A stretch of DNA of 64,000 nt, from the NCBI RefSeq assembly GCF_016908395.1, contig NZ_JAFBDU010000004.1:292337-356336 (forward strand), read 5' to 3'. The position numbers and the translations under genes were made by a program. Numbering within the stretch: the first letter of the stretch is position 1; each line of letters begins with the position of its first letter. Positions 9,168 through 17,416 of the stretch are shown here, in pieces. Under the pieces are notes generated by a model, which worked only from the letters and a program-made list of their open reading frames with translations, did no database searches and was not told where the DNA came from. This DNA is from Metabacillus crassostreae. Its GTDB lineage: Bacteria; Bacillota; Bacilli; Bacillales; Bacillaceae.

Positions 9168-10103
9168 ATGATTTTTAGCTTAGTTGCTATTATCATAATT
9201 TTGTTAATGATTATTTTAAAATTGGCTAGAGATAATAATAAAATCAGATGTCAGTTGAAATACATAGAGAAGAAATTAAATCTTATTATGGAAAATAACT
9301 CAGAAGAAAAAATACTACTTCAGACAGAAGACCAAGACCTACGTTCATTATTAATATCGATTAACAGAATGTTGAGTTATAACCAAAAGGTCATTGCTAC
9401 TTTTAATAAATCAGAAATCTCTACTAGAAAAATGTTAGCTAATATTACTCATGACCTGAAAACCCCACTTACTGTTATTCATGGGACAATTGAAATCATG
9501 CTTTATGATACAGAGCTTTCCATAGAAGAAAGAGAAAAGCTACTAAAAAAAGTTGAAACGAAAACAATTGAAGTTTCGGAATTGCTTCAGAAGTTTTTTG
9601 ATTTAGCTAAGCTGGAATCAGGTGATATAGAAATTCCATTGTCTCGAGTAAATCTCAGTGAAGTTTGCAAAGGAAGTATTTTGTCCTTTTATGAAGTTAT
9701 CTCTGCAAAAAATATAGTAGTAGATATCCAGATTCCTGAGAAAGCTATCTATTCAATGGGGAATGATGAGGCTCTGAATAGAATTCTTAATAATTTAATT
9801 TCAAATGCGATCCAATATGGAATGGACGGAAATGTTATTGGACTTACATTAAGAGAAGATACTAAATATGCTTTTATAGATGTTTGGGATAAAGGTAAAG
9901 GAATAAGCGAATTACATAAAGACTTTGTTTTTGAAAGAATGTACACTCTTGAGGATTCAAGAAACAAACGATATCAAGGCAGTGGACTAGGACTTACAAT
10001 AACAAAGAAATTAGTCGAGGAATTAGGCGGAGAGATTTTCCTTAACAGCAAACCTTATGAAAAAACAGAATTTATATTAAAATTTACTAAACTGAACTAT
10101 TAA
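9168..10103 (+). CDS. Sensor histidine kinase with one N-terminal membrane helix
   Basis: 311 residues. A single hydrophobic helix occupies residues 1-20, and there is no extracellular sensing domain. The kinase core is complete: H-box THDLKTPLTVIHG near residue 99, N-box NRILNNLISNAIQYG, G1 DKGKGIS and G2 GSGLGLTITKKL. Kinases of this small form commonly partner bacitracin/lantibiotic-type transporters, where sensing can involve the transporter; that is an inference here. Its start lies one base after the response regulator stop, indicating translational coupling. Confidence 0.88.
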   Translation: MIFSLVAIIIILLMIILKLARDNNKIRCQLKYIEKKLNLIMENNSEEKILLQTEDQDLRSLLISINRMLSYNQKVIATFNKSEISTRKMLANITHDLKTPLTVIHGTIEIMLYDTELSIEEREKLLKKVETKTIEVSELLQKFFDLAKLESGDIEIPLSRVNLSEVCKGSILSFYEVISAKNIVVDIQIPEKAIYSMGNDEALNRILNNLISNAIQYGMDGNVIGLTLREDTKYAFIDVWDKGKGISELHKDFVFERMYTLEDSRNKRYQGSGLGLTITKKLVEELGGEIFLNSKPYEKTEFILKFTKLNY

Positions 10104-10226
10104 GAATGGGGTAAGATCCCAATGATTTCCTTCAAATACTTAAGATTTATGTAAGAATTGTTTAATAAAAAAGAGAAGATTGTTGTTTATGATAAAGGTA
10201 AGTTGAAATTGAAGGGAGTCAGGGAA

Positions 10227-11150
10227 ATGACTATTATTGTTCGTACAAATGAATTGACAAAGAAATATAAAGGGAAAGAAGTAGTATCAAATGTAAACAT
10301 GACAATCAAAAAAGGAGAGATTTATGGATTTCTAGGTCCAAATGGATCTGGCAAGACAACCATGATGAAGATGTTAACGAATTTAGTGAAACCAACACAT
10401 GGTGAAATTGAAATTTTTGGAGAAAAGTTAACACAAACATCGTATGAAATTTTAAAGAGAATTGGTGGAATTATAGAGTTTCCGGTGTTTTATGATCGAT
10501 TAACAGCTAGAGAAAATTTAGAGTTACATTGTGAGTATATGGGTTTTTACGATCATAATGCAATAGACGATGCAATTGATTTAGTAAATTTAAAGCATAT
10601 TGATGATAAATCAGTTAAAGACTTTTCTTTAGGAATGAAGCAACGACTTGGAATTGCAAGGGCTATCATTACTAAGCCTGAGCTTTTAATACTTGATGAA
10701 CCAATAAATGGCTTGGATCCTGCTGGTATTAGAGAACTAAGAAACCTCTTCAAAATGTTGTGTAAAGAGTACGGAATAACCTTACTTGTATCTAGTCATA
10801 TCTTAGGAGAAATTGAACAAATAGCTGATACAATAGGTGTCATTTCAGATGGGAAGTTAGTCAAAGAAGTATCTATGAGTGAAATTAGAGAACTGAATAC
10901 TGGGTATATTGAGTTGAATGTTACTGATGTAAAAAAAGCTATATATATTATTGAAAATAATCTACGTTTAGTCAATTATAAAGTTATTGGAGAAAACGGG
11001 ATTCGCATTTATGATCAATCAGCGTCATTATCTGAGGTTTCAAAAACGTTGATTATAAATGATGTAACTATTGAAGAAATTTATAATAAGAATGATTCTT
11101 TAGAGGATTATTTTTTATCAATAGTTAATGGAGGTGGTATTAGTGCTTAA
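10227..11150 (+). CDS. ABC transporter ATP-binding protein (BcrA-type)
   Basis: About 307 residues from the ATG at 10227 (GAAGGGAGT upstream); an upstream TTG at 10158 is less likely. Walker A GPNGSGKTT, signature SLGMKQRLG, Walker B LLILDEP and the switch His in SSHIL are intact. A C-terminal extension of about 90 residues beyond the nucleotide-binding domain is typical of peptide-antibiotic ABC exporters of the BcrA/LanF type. It overlaps the permease gene by 8 bases (GTGCTTAA), so they form one transcription and translation unit, after the two-component genes. Confidence 0.9.
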   Translation: MTIIVRTNELTKKYKGKEVVSNVNMTIKKGEIYGFLGPNGSGKTTMMKMLTNLVKPTHGEIEIFGEKLTQTSYEILKRIGGIIEFPVFYDRLTARENLELHCEYMGFYDHNAIDDAIDLVNLKHIDDKSVKDFSLGMKQRLGIARAIITKPELLILDEPINGLDPAGIRELRNLFKMLCKEYGITLLVSSHILGEIEQIADTIGVISDGKLVKEVSMSEIRELNTGYIELNVTDVKKAIYIIENNLRLVNYKVIGENGIRIYDQSASLSEVSKTLIINDVTIEEIYNKNDSLEDYFLSIVNGGGISA

Positions 11151-11835
11151 ATTAATTACATTGGAAATAAAGAAATTTAAATTAGGTGGATATGTTAAAG
11201 CAGCATTTATTGCTAATGTCATTCTTCTTACATTTTTATTTTTTGCATACTTTGTTGATAAAAGTGAAGGCTTGCAGGCTTTTAAAGATTATAATGAACT
11301 GATCATTATGTCAGGCACTTTTATTAGACTAATTTTTATTATCTTCTCTGCAGTCATTCTTTCCAGATTAATTATTGAGGAATATAAATCAAATACAATT
11401 AGTTTATTATTTACCTATCCAATATCAAGAAAGAAGATTATCCTTTCAAAGCTGATCATTGTCTTTAGTTTTACCTTCATTTCGATTGTGTTATCGAATA
11501 TCTTTATTGTCGGTATCATCTATTTTGTTGGTTTGTTTATGGATATAGTTCTAGAAGAGTTTTCATTAGCTATTATTACAAGTAATTTAATTCCACTATT
11601 TCTTTCAGCAATCTCATCAGCCGGCTTAGGGTTACTCCCTCTTTATTTTGGAATGAAAAAGAAATCAATACCAGCTACGATTATTTCAGCCATCATCATT
11701 ACTTCCTTAGTCAATTCAACAATCACTGATGGATTTTCTCTATATAATTATATTGTCATACCACTTGCGCTAGGTGGTTTAGGCATCCTTATGGCATATC
11801 TCTCTATAAGAAATATAGATACAGTAGATGTATAA
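11143..11835 (+). CDS. ABC-2 type permease of the BcrA-like transporter
   Basis: About 230 residues with six predicted membrane helices. The GTG at 11143 is chosen: GGAGGTGG lies at the proper distance and its first codons overlap the ATPase stop. The cytoplasmic start (LKLITLEIKKFKLGG) and the pattern of long hydrophobic segments fit ABC-2 permeases such as BcrB or lantibiotic-immunity subunits. With the ATPase it likely removes a lipophilic or peptide compound from the membrane. No second permease gene is present. Confidence 0.82.
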   Translation: MLKLITLEIKKFKLGGYVKAAFIANVILLTFLFFAYFVDKSEGLQAFKDYNELIIMSGTFIRLIFIIFSAVILSRLIIEEYKSNTISLLFTYPISRKKIILSKLIIVFSFTFISIVLSNIFIVGIIYFVGLFMDIVLEEFSLAIITSNLIPLFLSAISSAGLGLLPLYFGMKKKSIPATIISAIIITSLVNSTITDGFSLYNYIVIPLALGGLGILMAYLSIRNIDTVDV

Positions 11836-11882
11836 ATAGTAGTGACCCATTTAAATTTTAAAACATCAGATAAATAAAACAA

Positions 11883-11973
11883 AGCAGCTGGGATATCAGT
11901 ATTTAAGCAAATGATAAACCCGAATTATTAGGTGATATTTAATTATCATTCGCCTAATAGTTCGGGTTTTTAC
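11883..11973. repeat. Palindromic intergenic element, copy A
   Basis: Arms AACCCGAATTATTAGGTGA (from about 11917) and TCGCCTAATAGTTCGGGTT (ending 11969) form a long stem followed by T residues. An upstream flank (CAGCTGGGATATCAGTATTT) resembles copy B. It follows the permease stop and can act as its terminator. Copies B and C are at about 14.1 and 17.45 kb. The rest of 11836-12180 is AT-rich, with a GTGGAAAGCGAGTGTCTGC segment near 12025 that resembles the end of another dispersed Bacillus repeat. Confidence 0.75.
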
Positions 11974-12182
11974 TTGCAGTCTTCAATAGATTTTTTTATT
12001 TTGCATACTATTTTTAAGAACTAGTGGAAAGCGAGTGTCTGCAGCGCAATGGAACGAACTTGTTTCTTTTAGCTTAACTGAATTTAGATTATTCGTCTTT
12101 TTATATGAAGTCTTTAATTATGTCTCACCTACCTTTTTTTAATATTTATCCAAATAATGTAATAGAGAAAGGATTCAGGCTC

Positions 12183-12240
12183 TTGACATTGATAACTGTT
12201 TTCAATTAGAATGATAAATAGATAATGATAATCATTTTCA
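12183..12240 (+). promoter_or_regulatory. SigA-type promoter with Fur box
   Basis: TTGACA at 12183, an 18-base spacer and TAGAAT at 12207 form a good housekeeping promoter. At 12221 GATAATGATAATCATTTTC matches the 19-base Fur consensus at 18 positions; a partial second site (GATAACTGTTTTCAA) lies within the spacer. Iron-loaded Fur should repress the four-gene operon that follows. Confidence 0.85.
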
Positions 12241-12262
12241 ATTAAAGATGTGAGGTTGAGCT

Positions 12263-12406
12263 ATGAAGAGAACATGTGCTGTTGAGGTTATCATTTGTAA
12301 TGATTGCGGATTTTCTGAGGCTCTTGATATAGAAGATGATTTCTTAAGGGATTATTGTTCTTGCTGTGGAATATGTATGCTCGACATAATTATGTTGGAG
12401 ATGTAA
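12263..12406 (+). CDS. Cysteine-rich mini-protein, first gene of a Fur-controlled operon
   Basis: 47 residues (MKRTCAVEVIICNDCGFSEA at the start), with GAGGTTGAG before the ATG. Seven cysteines: C5, C12, C15, C32, C34, C35 and C38, including NDCG and CSCCGIC knuckles, which suggests binding of zinc or iron-sulfur. I do not recognise a named family. It begins about 20 bases after a strong Fur box and precedes an Fe-S-cluster-type protein by about 50 bases. A role in iron sparing or metal handling is inference from context. Confidence 0.6.
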   Translation: MKRTCAVEVIICNDCGFSEALDIEDDFLRDYCSCCGICMLDIIMLEM

Positions 12407-12457
12407 TACCACCAGTTAGTTAACTAAGCTCTCACATGGCACGAGTCTTTAAATATA

Positions 12458-13270
12458 GTGAAAGGATTAATTCCCTATATGATCAATAATATCCATCAAG
12501 TTACTGAAAAAATTAATGATGAACTTCATCATTTAGAATCATTTATAAAGTGTCCCTATAAGCTATACTTTCAACATTTTTTAGCCTTCAAAGAAGGACA
12601 GATAAGATGGAGGCAGGTTGTTCAGGTACATATCAATTGGGTTGTGCAAGCATATCACCAGCTACCTGTTGAAAAACAAACGAAATTAGCAATATTAAAG
12701 TTAATTGAAGAAAATTGGAGTAAAGTTAATCCTTCATTGTTTCATTCAAAGGAAGATTACTATCTTGTTTTAGCAAAAACAACAGATCATCTTCTGAAAT
12801 TTATCTCACCTAGTAGAAATGATCAGTCTCAGTTTGCTTTATATGAAAAACTTAATACTAATAAACAAGAATTAGAAACACAGCTTTCACTAACATTTGA
12901 AGAAGTTGATTCTTCGCCAAATGATTTTAAGATAAAAAAGTTTCTTCTTGAAGTAAATCAAGAATTAATAGAGTTATATAGCAGCTTAATTGCTGTATTT
13001 TCATATGAAGCATTTGGAATACTTCCTAAAAAAATAGAAATAATTACTTTATTAGAAGGAAAAATGTTTACATATATTCCAAAAGAGGAAGATATTCCAA
13101 AGGGTGTTATGTACATCGATTACTTAAAAAATGCTTTAATTCAACCAAAGGAATATCAAAAAGTGGGTTCACTGAAAGAGTGCTTAAATTGTCCGTTTAC
13201 AGATCAATGTATGGATAGCAACTTTAGCGTGAACTCTTTAGCAACAACAAAGACTAAGTATCTACATTAA
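12458..13270 (+). CDS. RecB/AddB/Cas4-like Fe-S protein with degenerate PD-(D/E)XK core
   Basis: 270 residues from the GTG at 12458; an ATG at 12479 is also possible, and neither has an ideal ribosome site. SFIKCPYKLYF with C32, plus C242, C245 and C251 near the C-terminus (CLNCPFTDQC), reproduces the split four-cysteine iron-sulfur staple of AddB and Cas4. Between them, NDFKIKKF followed by ELIELYSSLIAV resembles the DYKTG and QLxxYxxA motifs of RecB-type nucleases, but no clear GxxD precedes it, so catalysis may be lost. An Fe-S protein in a Fur-repressed operon is unexpected. The function is unknown. Confidence 0.6.
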   Translation: MKGLIPYMINNIHQVTEKINDELHHLESFIKCPYKLYFQHFLAFKEGQIRWRQVVQVHINWVVQAYHQLPVEKQTKLAILKLIEENWSKVNPSLFHSKEDYYLVLAKTTDHLLKFISPSRNDQSQFALYEKLNTNKQELETQLSLTFEEVDSSPNDFKIKKFLLEVNQELIELYSSLIAVFSYEAFGILPKKIEIITLLEGKMFTYIPKEEDIPKGVMYIDYLKNALIQPKEYQKVGSLKECLNCPFTDQCMDSNFSVNSLATTKTKYLH

Positions 13271-13341
13271 ATAGATAATCGTTCTTCAGGTAAAATGTAT
13301 TTTTAAAAAGCGGGAAATGAAAATGTAAAGGAGAGATTATG

Positions 13342-13758
13342 ATGCATCATTATTTCATTGCTGTAGAAACGTTTGAGCATATCATTGAATGCTTCTGTCC
13401 AGATGGAGCTCATGAAGATTCATTAGAGATCAAGAAAGAGGATATTATTGAAGTAACAAATGATCGTCAATACATGTTTGATAACGGCTGGTATATTAAA
13501 GTGGTGCTTAATAATGACTGGCATTTTCATATGGCTCTAGAAGATTTAGAAAGATATTTTACACAAGGAATGATTCTATCTTTAGTAGATATAGAGCTAA
13601 AAATTAATCATTTAAATTACGTTATTGATCAATCACTAGGTAAAGGTGATGAAGCAGCATTTTTACAATCTACCAAAAGCCTAAAAGAATCAAAACAGCT
13701 TAAACTCAACCTAGAGAGTTATTTGAGTCGTGTGTCTGAAAATCTATTTATGTCATAA
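13342..13758 (+). CDS. IDEAL-domain-like hypothetical protein
   Basis: 138 residues; the second ATG (13342) has the better spacing to AAGGAGAG. Residues about 10-70 form an unrecognised beta-rich region (GWYIKVVLNNDWHFH). Residues about 95-120 (NYVIDQSLGKGDEAAF) resemble the IDEAL motif of small Bacillus regulatory proteins. Third gene of the Fur-box operon, 70 bases after the Fe-S protein gene and 75 before the FbpA-like gene. No catalytic motif is seen. Confidence 0.55.
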   Translation: MHHYFIAVETFEHIIECFCPDGAHEDSLEIKKEDIIEVTNDRQYMFDNGWYIKVVLNNDWHFHMALEDLERYFTQGMILSLVDIELKINHLNYVIDQSLGKGDEAAFLQSTKSLKESKQLKLNLESYLSRVSENLFMS

Positions 13759-13832
13759 ATAGATGATCTTGCTGCCTAACACTTACATAGAAAAATACGT
13801 AAAAGTAATATTCTAAAAAGGTGTGAAGAAAA

Positions 13833-14009
13833 ATGGGAGAACTATTTAAAAAAGCAATCAAACATAGAAAAGAGCAAACAATTCAACTGTTAATAAAATT
13901 AGATTGCTATAAATCTATTGATAATCGTCAGTTATATGAATTAACATTAAGTGAGTTAGAAAATGAATATAAACTGTTAACAGGAAGACATGTTAGCGAC
14001 TCAATTTAA
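13833..14009 (+). CDS. fbpA: FbpA-like Fur-regulated basic protein
   Basis: 58 residues, lysine-rich N-terminus (GELFKKAIKHRKEQ) and the family's signature NRQLYELTLSELENEY. In B. subtilis FbpA is one of the small basic proteins induced when Fur is inactivated and assists the iron-sparing response together with the FsrA small RNA. The ribosome site is AAAGGTGTGAAG. It ends the operon that starts at the Fur box at 12221; a palindromic element downstream probably terminates transcription. The symbol is by family resemblance; orthology is not proven. Confidence 0.75.
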   Translation: MGELFKKAIKHRKEQTIQLLIKLDCYKSIDNRQLYELTLSELENEYKLLTGRHVSDSI

Positions 14010-14070
14010 TATAGACTACAAATTAGTGACTACTGTTTTATATAGGACACTAATTTAATTTGAAAGATCA

Positions 14071-14165
14071 GGAGAAACTGGATACAAGTATTTATTTTAG
14101 CAAATGATAAACCCGAATTTTTAGATGATTTCTCAATTAATCTTTCGCCTAATAGTTCAGGTCTT
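14071..14165. repeat. Palindromic intergenic element, copy B
   Basis: Left arm AAACCCGAATTTTTAGATGA from 14109 and right arm TCGCCTAATAGTTCAGGTCT ending at 14164. Its upstream flank (AAACTGGATACAAGTATTT) matches copy A. It lies between convergent genes, the fbpA-like gene and the minus-strand TPR-like gene, and may terminate both. Confidence 0.7.
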
Positions 14166-14220
14166 TATTTGCTTTCTTTAATGATATCCAGACTCCTCTT
14201 GATCCCTATTACCTCATACT

Positions 14221-15618
14221 TCAAGAACTTTTTTGAATTTCTTTATATAAATATTGATAGGTTTTTGATTCCTCAGTCATACCTAATTCTCCATAAAGCT
14301 TTATTAACCATTTTATTGGACTTGAGTTAGTCGGGTTCATCTCAATATCCCAGAGGAAGCAGTCGATAGCTTGTGGAAGCTGTTTTAATTCATAATATAA
14401 CTCCCCCATATCCAGCTGTTTGTCAGGTTCTTCACTGATTTCATACATCTTTTTAATTGTATTAATGGATGGTAATGACATATGCATCAAGGGTTTCAGC
14501 CAGTTATAAGTATATTTAATATCATGTGCTTCAAATAATTTAGGAAGAAGAGTAACAATTAACTTCTCCAGTTGTTGATTTTTTGTAGAAGTAAGATTTT
14601 CAGCTAGAAAGGTATCAAAAGAAAGTGCTTTTGCATCTAAATGTGTAATTGCCTCTATTAGTAAATCAGTTTGATTTAAAGATAGCGGAACTTTATTATC
14701 TGTTAGTATCAAGAATATATCTTTGTAGAGCTTTTCAGATTTCAGATGAAATAGTAATTGCTCCTGTATTTTAGTTTTATTTTCAATAAAGCTTTGGTGA
14801 TTGTAAAGAGTATATAGGATATCTATTGTTTCCTGTTTTGTGAAATTAGATTGAAGAATAGTCTTAATATCATGAAAATAATCGTCAAATTTCTGGGGAT
14901 TTGTTGATAAATAATTGCAATGCAATGAAAGGCATTCTATTATTCTTGATTCAGATCGTAATCTTTTTTGTAGGAGAGCATATATGTGTTCGGTTTCTTT
15001 GTGAAGATAAAGCTGGTTTTCAGCATAAAGGGGGTCATATGTGAGTAGAGTTTCTATTTCAGATTGATAATGGATTGAATATTTCTGGTAATCCATATGA
15101 GTAATTAAAGAGGTAGCCCACTTGTTAGTTGGATATTTTTCTCTAGCTAATTGTAGAATACGATATGCATGAAGAAATTTACCACTTCTACGAAATTGGA
15201 GAAATGATTTTTTCATTAAAGCTAAAATATCTTCTTTTTTTAGATAACAATCAAAGGCAGATAAAATATGAAAGGCTTCATCCTTTTGAAAGCTGTTATT
15301 GATATTTTTCCAAAGTGTATTTAAAGAAGGAAATGTAGAAATTGATTTATTTGAAAGAAATGATATAAGTAATGGATGAGGAGAAGAGATAGAAACACCT
15401 TTTGTGAGAATTTGCTTAAGATATGATTTTTGTTTTATCTTGGGGGTCTTTTTTCCGGTAAGAAATTGATGTTTATAAAAAAACAGATAATAGCATTCGT
15501 CATTTTGTGGTGTGTAGGATTCTAGGACTTGAAATCCTTGAAAAAAATAAAGTCCTTTTACAGTTAAATTGATGTCTTGTTTATGATCTTTCACAGAAAT
15601 AATATAGTTGTTTCTCAT
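14221..15618 (-). CDS. Tetratricopeptide-like repeat protein of unknown function
   Basis: About 465 residues from the ATG at 15618, preferred because AAGGGA lies 9 bases upstream on this strand; the in-frame GTG at 15636 overlaps that site. The N-terminal 80 residues are beta-rich (NYIISVKDHKQDINLTVKGL). The rest is helical, with TPR-like units, clearest at the C-terminus (MGELYYELKQLPQAIDCFLW, then NPTNSSPIKWLIKLYGELGM). No membrane segment or signal peptide. Probably a scaffold or interaction protein; I do not recognise a named family. It diverges from the TetR gene at 15810. Confidence 0.65.
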   Translation of the reverse strand: MRNNYIISVKDHKQDINLTVKGLYFFQGFQVLESYTPQNDECYYLFFYKHQFLTGKKTPKIKQKSYLKQILTKGVSISSPHPLLISFLSNKSISTFPSLNTLWKNINNSFQKDEAFHILSAFDCYLKKEDILALMKKSFLQFRRSGKFLHAYRILQLAREKYPTNKWATSLITHMDYQKYSIHYQSEIETLLTYDPLYAENQLYLHKETEHIYALLQKRLRSESRIIECLSLHCNYLSTNPQKFDDYFHDIKTILQSNFTKQETIDILYTLYNHQSFIENKTKIQEQLLFHLKSEKLYKDIFLILTDNKVPLSLNQTDLLIEAITHLDAKALSFDTFLAENLTSTKNQQLEKLIVTLLPKLFEAHDIKYTYNWLKPLMHMSLPSINTIKKMYEISEEPDKQLDMGELYYELKQLPQAIDCFLWDIEMNPTNSSPIKWLIKLYGELGMTEESKTYQYLYKEIQKSS

Positions 15619-15745
15619 CTCGATCAATCCCTTCACACATCGTTATTTTAATTGTAACACTAGTTGAGGAAAATATGAAATTTATATCTATATGTAGTGA
15701 TTTTAATCATTACTTATAATTTACCATTTTTTATAAAATATTGTA

Positions 15746-15798
15746 TTGACTGATGGGAAATATAGGATTATTATTTTACTGAACAGTGGTTAATAAAA
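15746..15798 (+). promoter_or_regulatory. Promoter and operator of the TetR gene
   Basis: TTGACT, a 17-base spacer and TATTAT form a promoter. At 15774-15798 TTTTACTGAACAGTGGTTAA, followed by TAAAA, matches the site upstream of the next gene (16394-16418) at all but three positions. The paired occurrence marks it as the autoregulatory TetR operator. Confidence 0.7.
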
Positions 15799-15809
15799 GG
15801 AGTAACAAT

Positions 15810-16382
15810 ATGTCACCTAGAAAATCAATTGAACAGGAATTAACGAAGGAAATGATTTTAGAAGCAGCTAGAGGACTATTTATCCAAGAAGGCTATGATC
15901 ATGTTTCGATGAGGAAAATTGCAAAGGTATTAGATTGTAGCCATGGCGCAATTTATTATCATTTTAAAAATAAAGCAGATCTTTTTTATGCTTTAGTAGC
16001 TAAAGGCTTTTCCTTGTTAGATTCTGAGCTTGATCGGGTGATGGAGAAACAGCTGCCAAACGAGCAAAAGCTTATGAATATATTTCTTGAATACATCCGT
16101 TTTGGTATTAATAATTCAAGTCATTATGAAACAATGTTTTTAACAAAAGATCAAGAACTGAAAAGCTTTTTACAAGATGAACCTAATCAAAGCTTTGAGA
16201 AGTTTACTAAAGCTGTAAATATATTAACAAATGATTCTGTGACATTACAGGAAGTTTGGTTTGTATTTTTATCACTTCATGGTTTTGTAGCACATTATTG
16301 TTTTAAAGGACAATGCTTTGATGATATTAGTGTTCTGGCAAAGTCACATTGCAGTTTATTGATTAAAGCAATAAAAAAATAA
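15810..16382 (+). CDS. TetR/AcrR family transcriptional regulator
   Basis: About 190 residues from the ATG at 15810, with AAAAGGAGT at good spacing. The N-terminal helix-turn-helix is typical (ILEAARGLFIQEGYDHVSM, then CSHGAIYYHFKNKADLFYAL). The C-terminal ligand domain is generic. Near-identical operator sequences precede this gene and the NAD-dependent epimerase gene, so it probably represses itself and that neighbour, responding to an unknown small molecule. Confidence 0.88.
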   Translation: MSPRKSIEQELTKEMILEAARGLFIQEGYDHVSMRKIAKVLDCSHGAIYYHFKNKADLFYALVAKGFSLLDSELDRVMEKQLPNEQKLMNIFLEYIRFGINNSSHYETMFLTKDQELKSFLQDEPNQSFEKFTKAVNILTNDSVTLQEVWFVFLSLHGFVAHYCFKGQCFDDISVLAKSHCSLLIKAIKK

Positions 16383-16393
16383 ATTTTTTTGAG

Positions 16394-16418
16394 TTTTATT
16401 GAACACTGGTTAATAAAC
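16394..16418 (+). promoter_or_regulatory. Second TetR operator, before the epimerase gene
   Basis: TTTTATTGAACACTGGTTAA, followed by TAAAC, is the partner of the site at 15774-15798; TTATT.AAC and GGTT.AATAA form an imperfect inverted repeat. Confidence 0.65.
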
Positions 16419-16476
16419 AAATATAAAGTATTTTTTAAAACGAAAGCAGCCAATAAATTAATGGAGGAATAAAAAA

Positions 16477-17406
16477 ATGAAAGCATTGGTTTTAGGGGCG
16501 TCTGGCGGAATGGGAAGTGCGTTAACATTTGAATTGGCTAACAGAGGGTTTGAAGTAATAGCTTTTGCAAGATCTGAGGATAAGCTTCGCAAGATTTTTG
16601 ATAAACATCAGAAAATTACGATTCAACCAGGTGATGTGTTTAAGATTGAAGATTTGGAACTGGTAGCACACGATGTTGACCTAATTTTTCATGCTGTGAA
16701 TCTTCCATATAATGAGTGGAAAGATAAGCAGGAAATCATGCTAAGAAATATCTTGCAAATTAGTGAAAGGTACAAAGCTAAGCTTGCGATTGTAGATAAT
16801 GTTTATGCGTATGGAAGATGCTTTGGTAGAAAAGTGACAGAAGACTTTCCAAAAAAGCCTCATACAAATAAGGGTATTATTCGCTTGAAGCTTGAAAAAA
16901 TGGCTCTTTCATCAAAGGTACCTGTTGTGATTGCCCATTTTCCAGACTTTTATGGACCTTACGCAGAAAGCACTGTTCTTTATTATATGCTTCAATCTAT
17001 TGTCAAAAATGAACGTGCCATGTTTGTTGGAAATCAGCAGGTTGAAAGAGAATACATTTATACACCAGATGGAGCGAGGGCATTGATTGAATTAGCACTT
17101 TCTGATGCTTCATATGGTGAATGCTGGAATATACCTGGTGCAGGTATTATTACTGGGGAAGAGCTTGTAGAGCTAATAAAAAAATCTACAGGATATTCAA
17201 AAAAAGTCTCGACAGTAACTAAAGGTATGGTGAGATTTAGCGGATTATTTAATAAAATGATGAGAGAATATGTAGAAATGTACTACTTGAATGAGGATCC
17301 ATTAGTGCTAGATGGTTCAAAATATGAAGAAAGAATTGGGGTTATACCACGAACAACCTATCAAGATGGTATGGCGCATACCTTGCAGATGATGAATTCG
17401 GAATAA
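16477..17406 (+). CDS. NAD(P)-dependent epimerase/dehydratase-like SDR protein
   Basis: 309 residues, extended short-chain dehydrogenase fold. The nucleotide-binding glycines are at the N-terminus (LGASGGMGSAL), a VDNVYAYG segment occupies the place of the active-site Ser/Thr-Tyr region, and HFPDFYGPYA is the usual stretch after the Lys strand. Related proteins act on nucleotide sugars or act as quinone/flavin-type reductases; the substrate here is unknown. AATGGAGG precedes the ATG. Likely regulated by the adjacent TetR protein through the shared operator. Confidence 0.82.
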   Translation: MKALVLGASGGMGSALTFELANRGFEVIAFARSEDKLRKIFDKHQKITIQPGDVFKIEDLELVAHDVDLIFHAVNLPYNEWKDKQEIMLRNILQISERYKAKLAIVDNVYAYGRCFGRKVTEDFPKKPHTNKGIIRLKLEKMALSSKVPVVIAHFPDFYGPYAESTVLYYMLQSIVKNERAMFVGNQQVEREYIYTPDGARALIELALSDASYGECWNIPGAGIITGEELVELIKKSTGYSKKVSTVTKGMVRFSGLFNKMMREYVEMYYLNEDPLVLDGSKYEERIGVIPRTTYQDGMAHTLQMMNSE

Positions 17407-17416
17407 GTGTAAAAAG

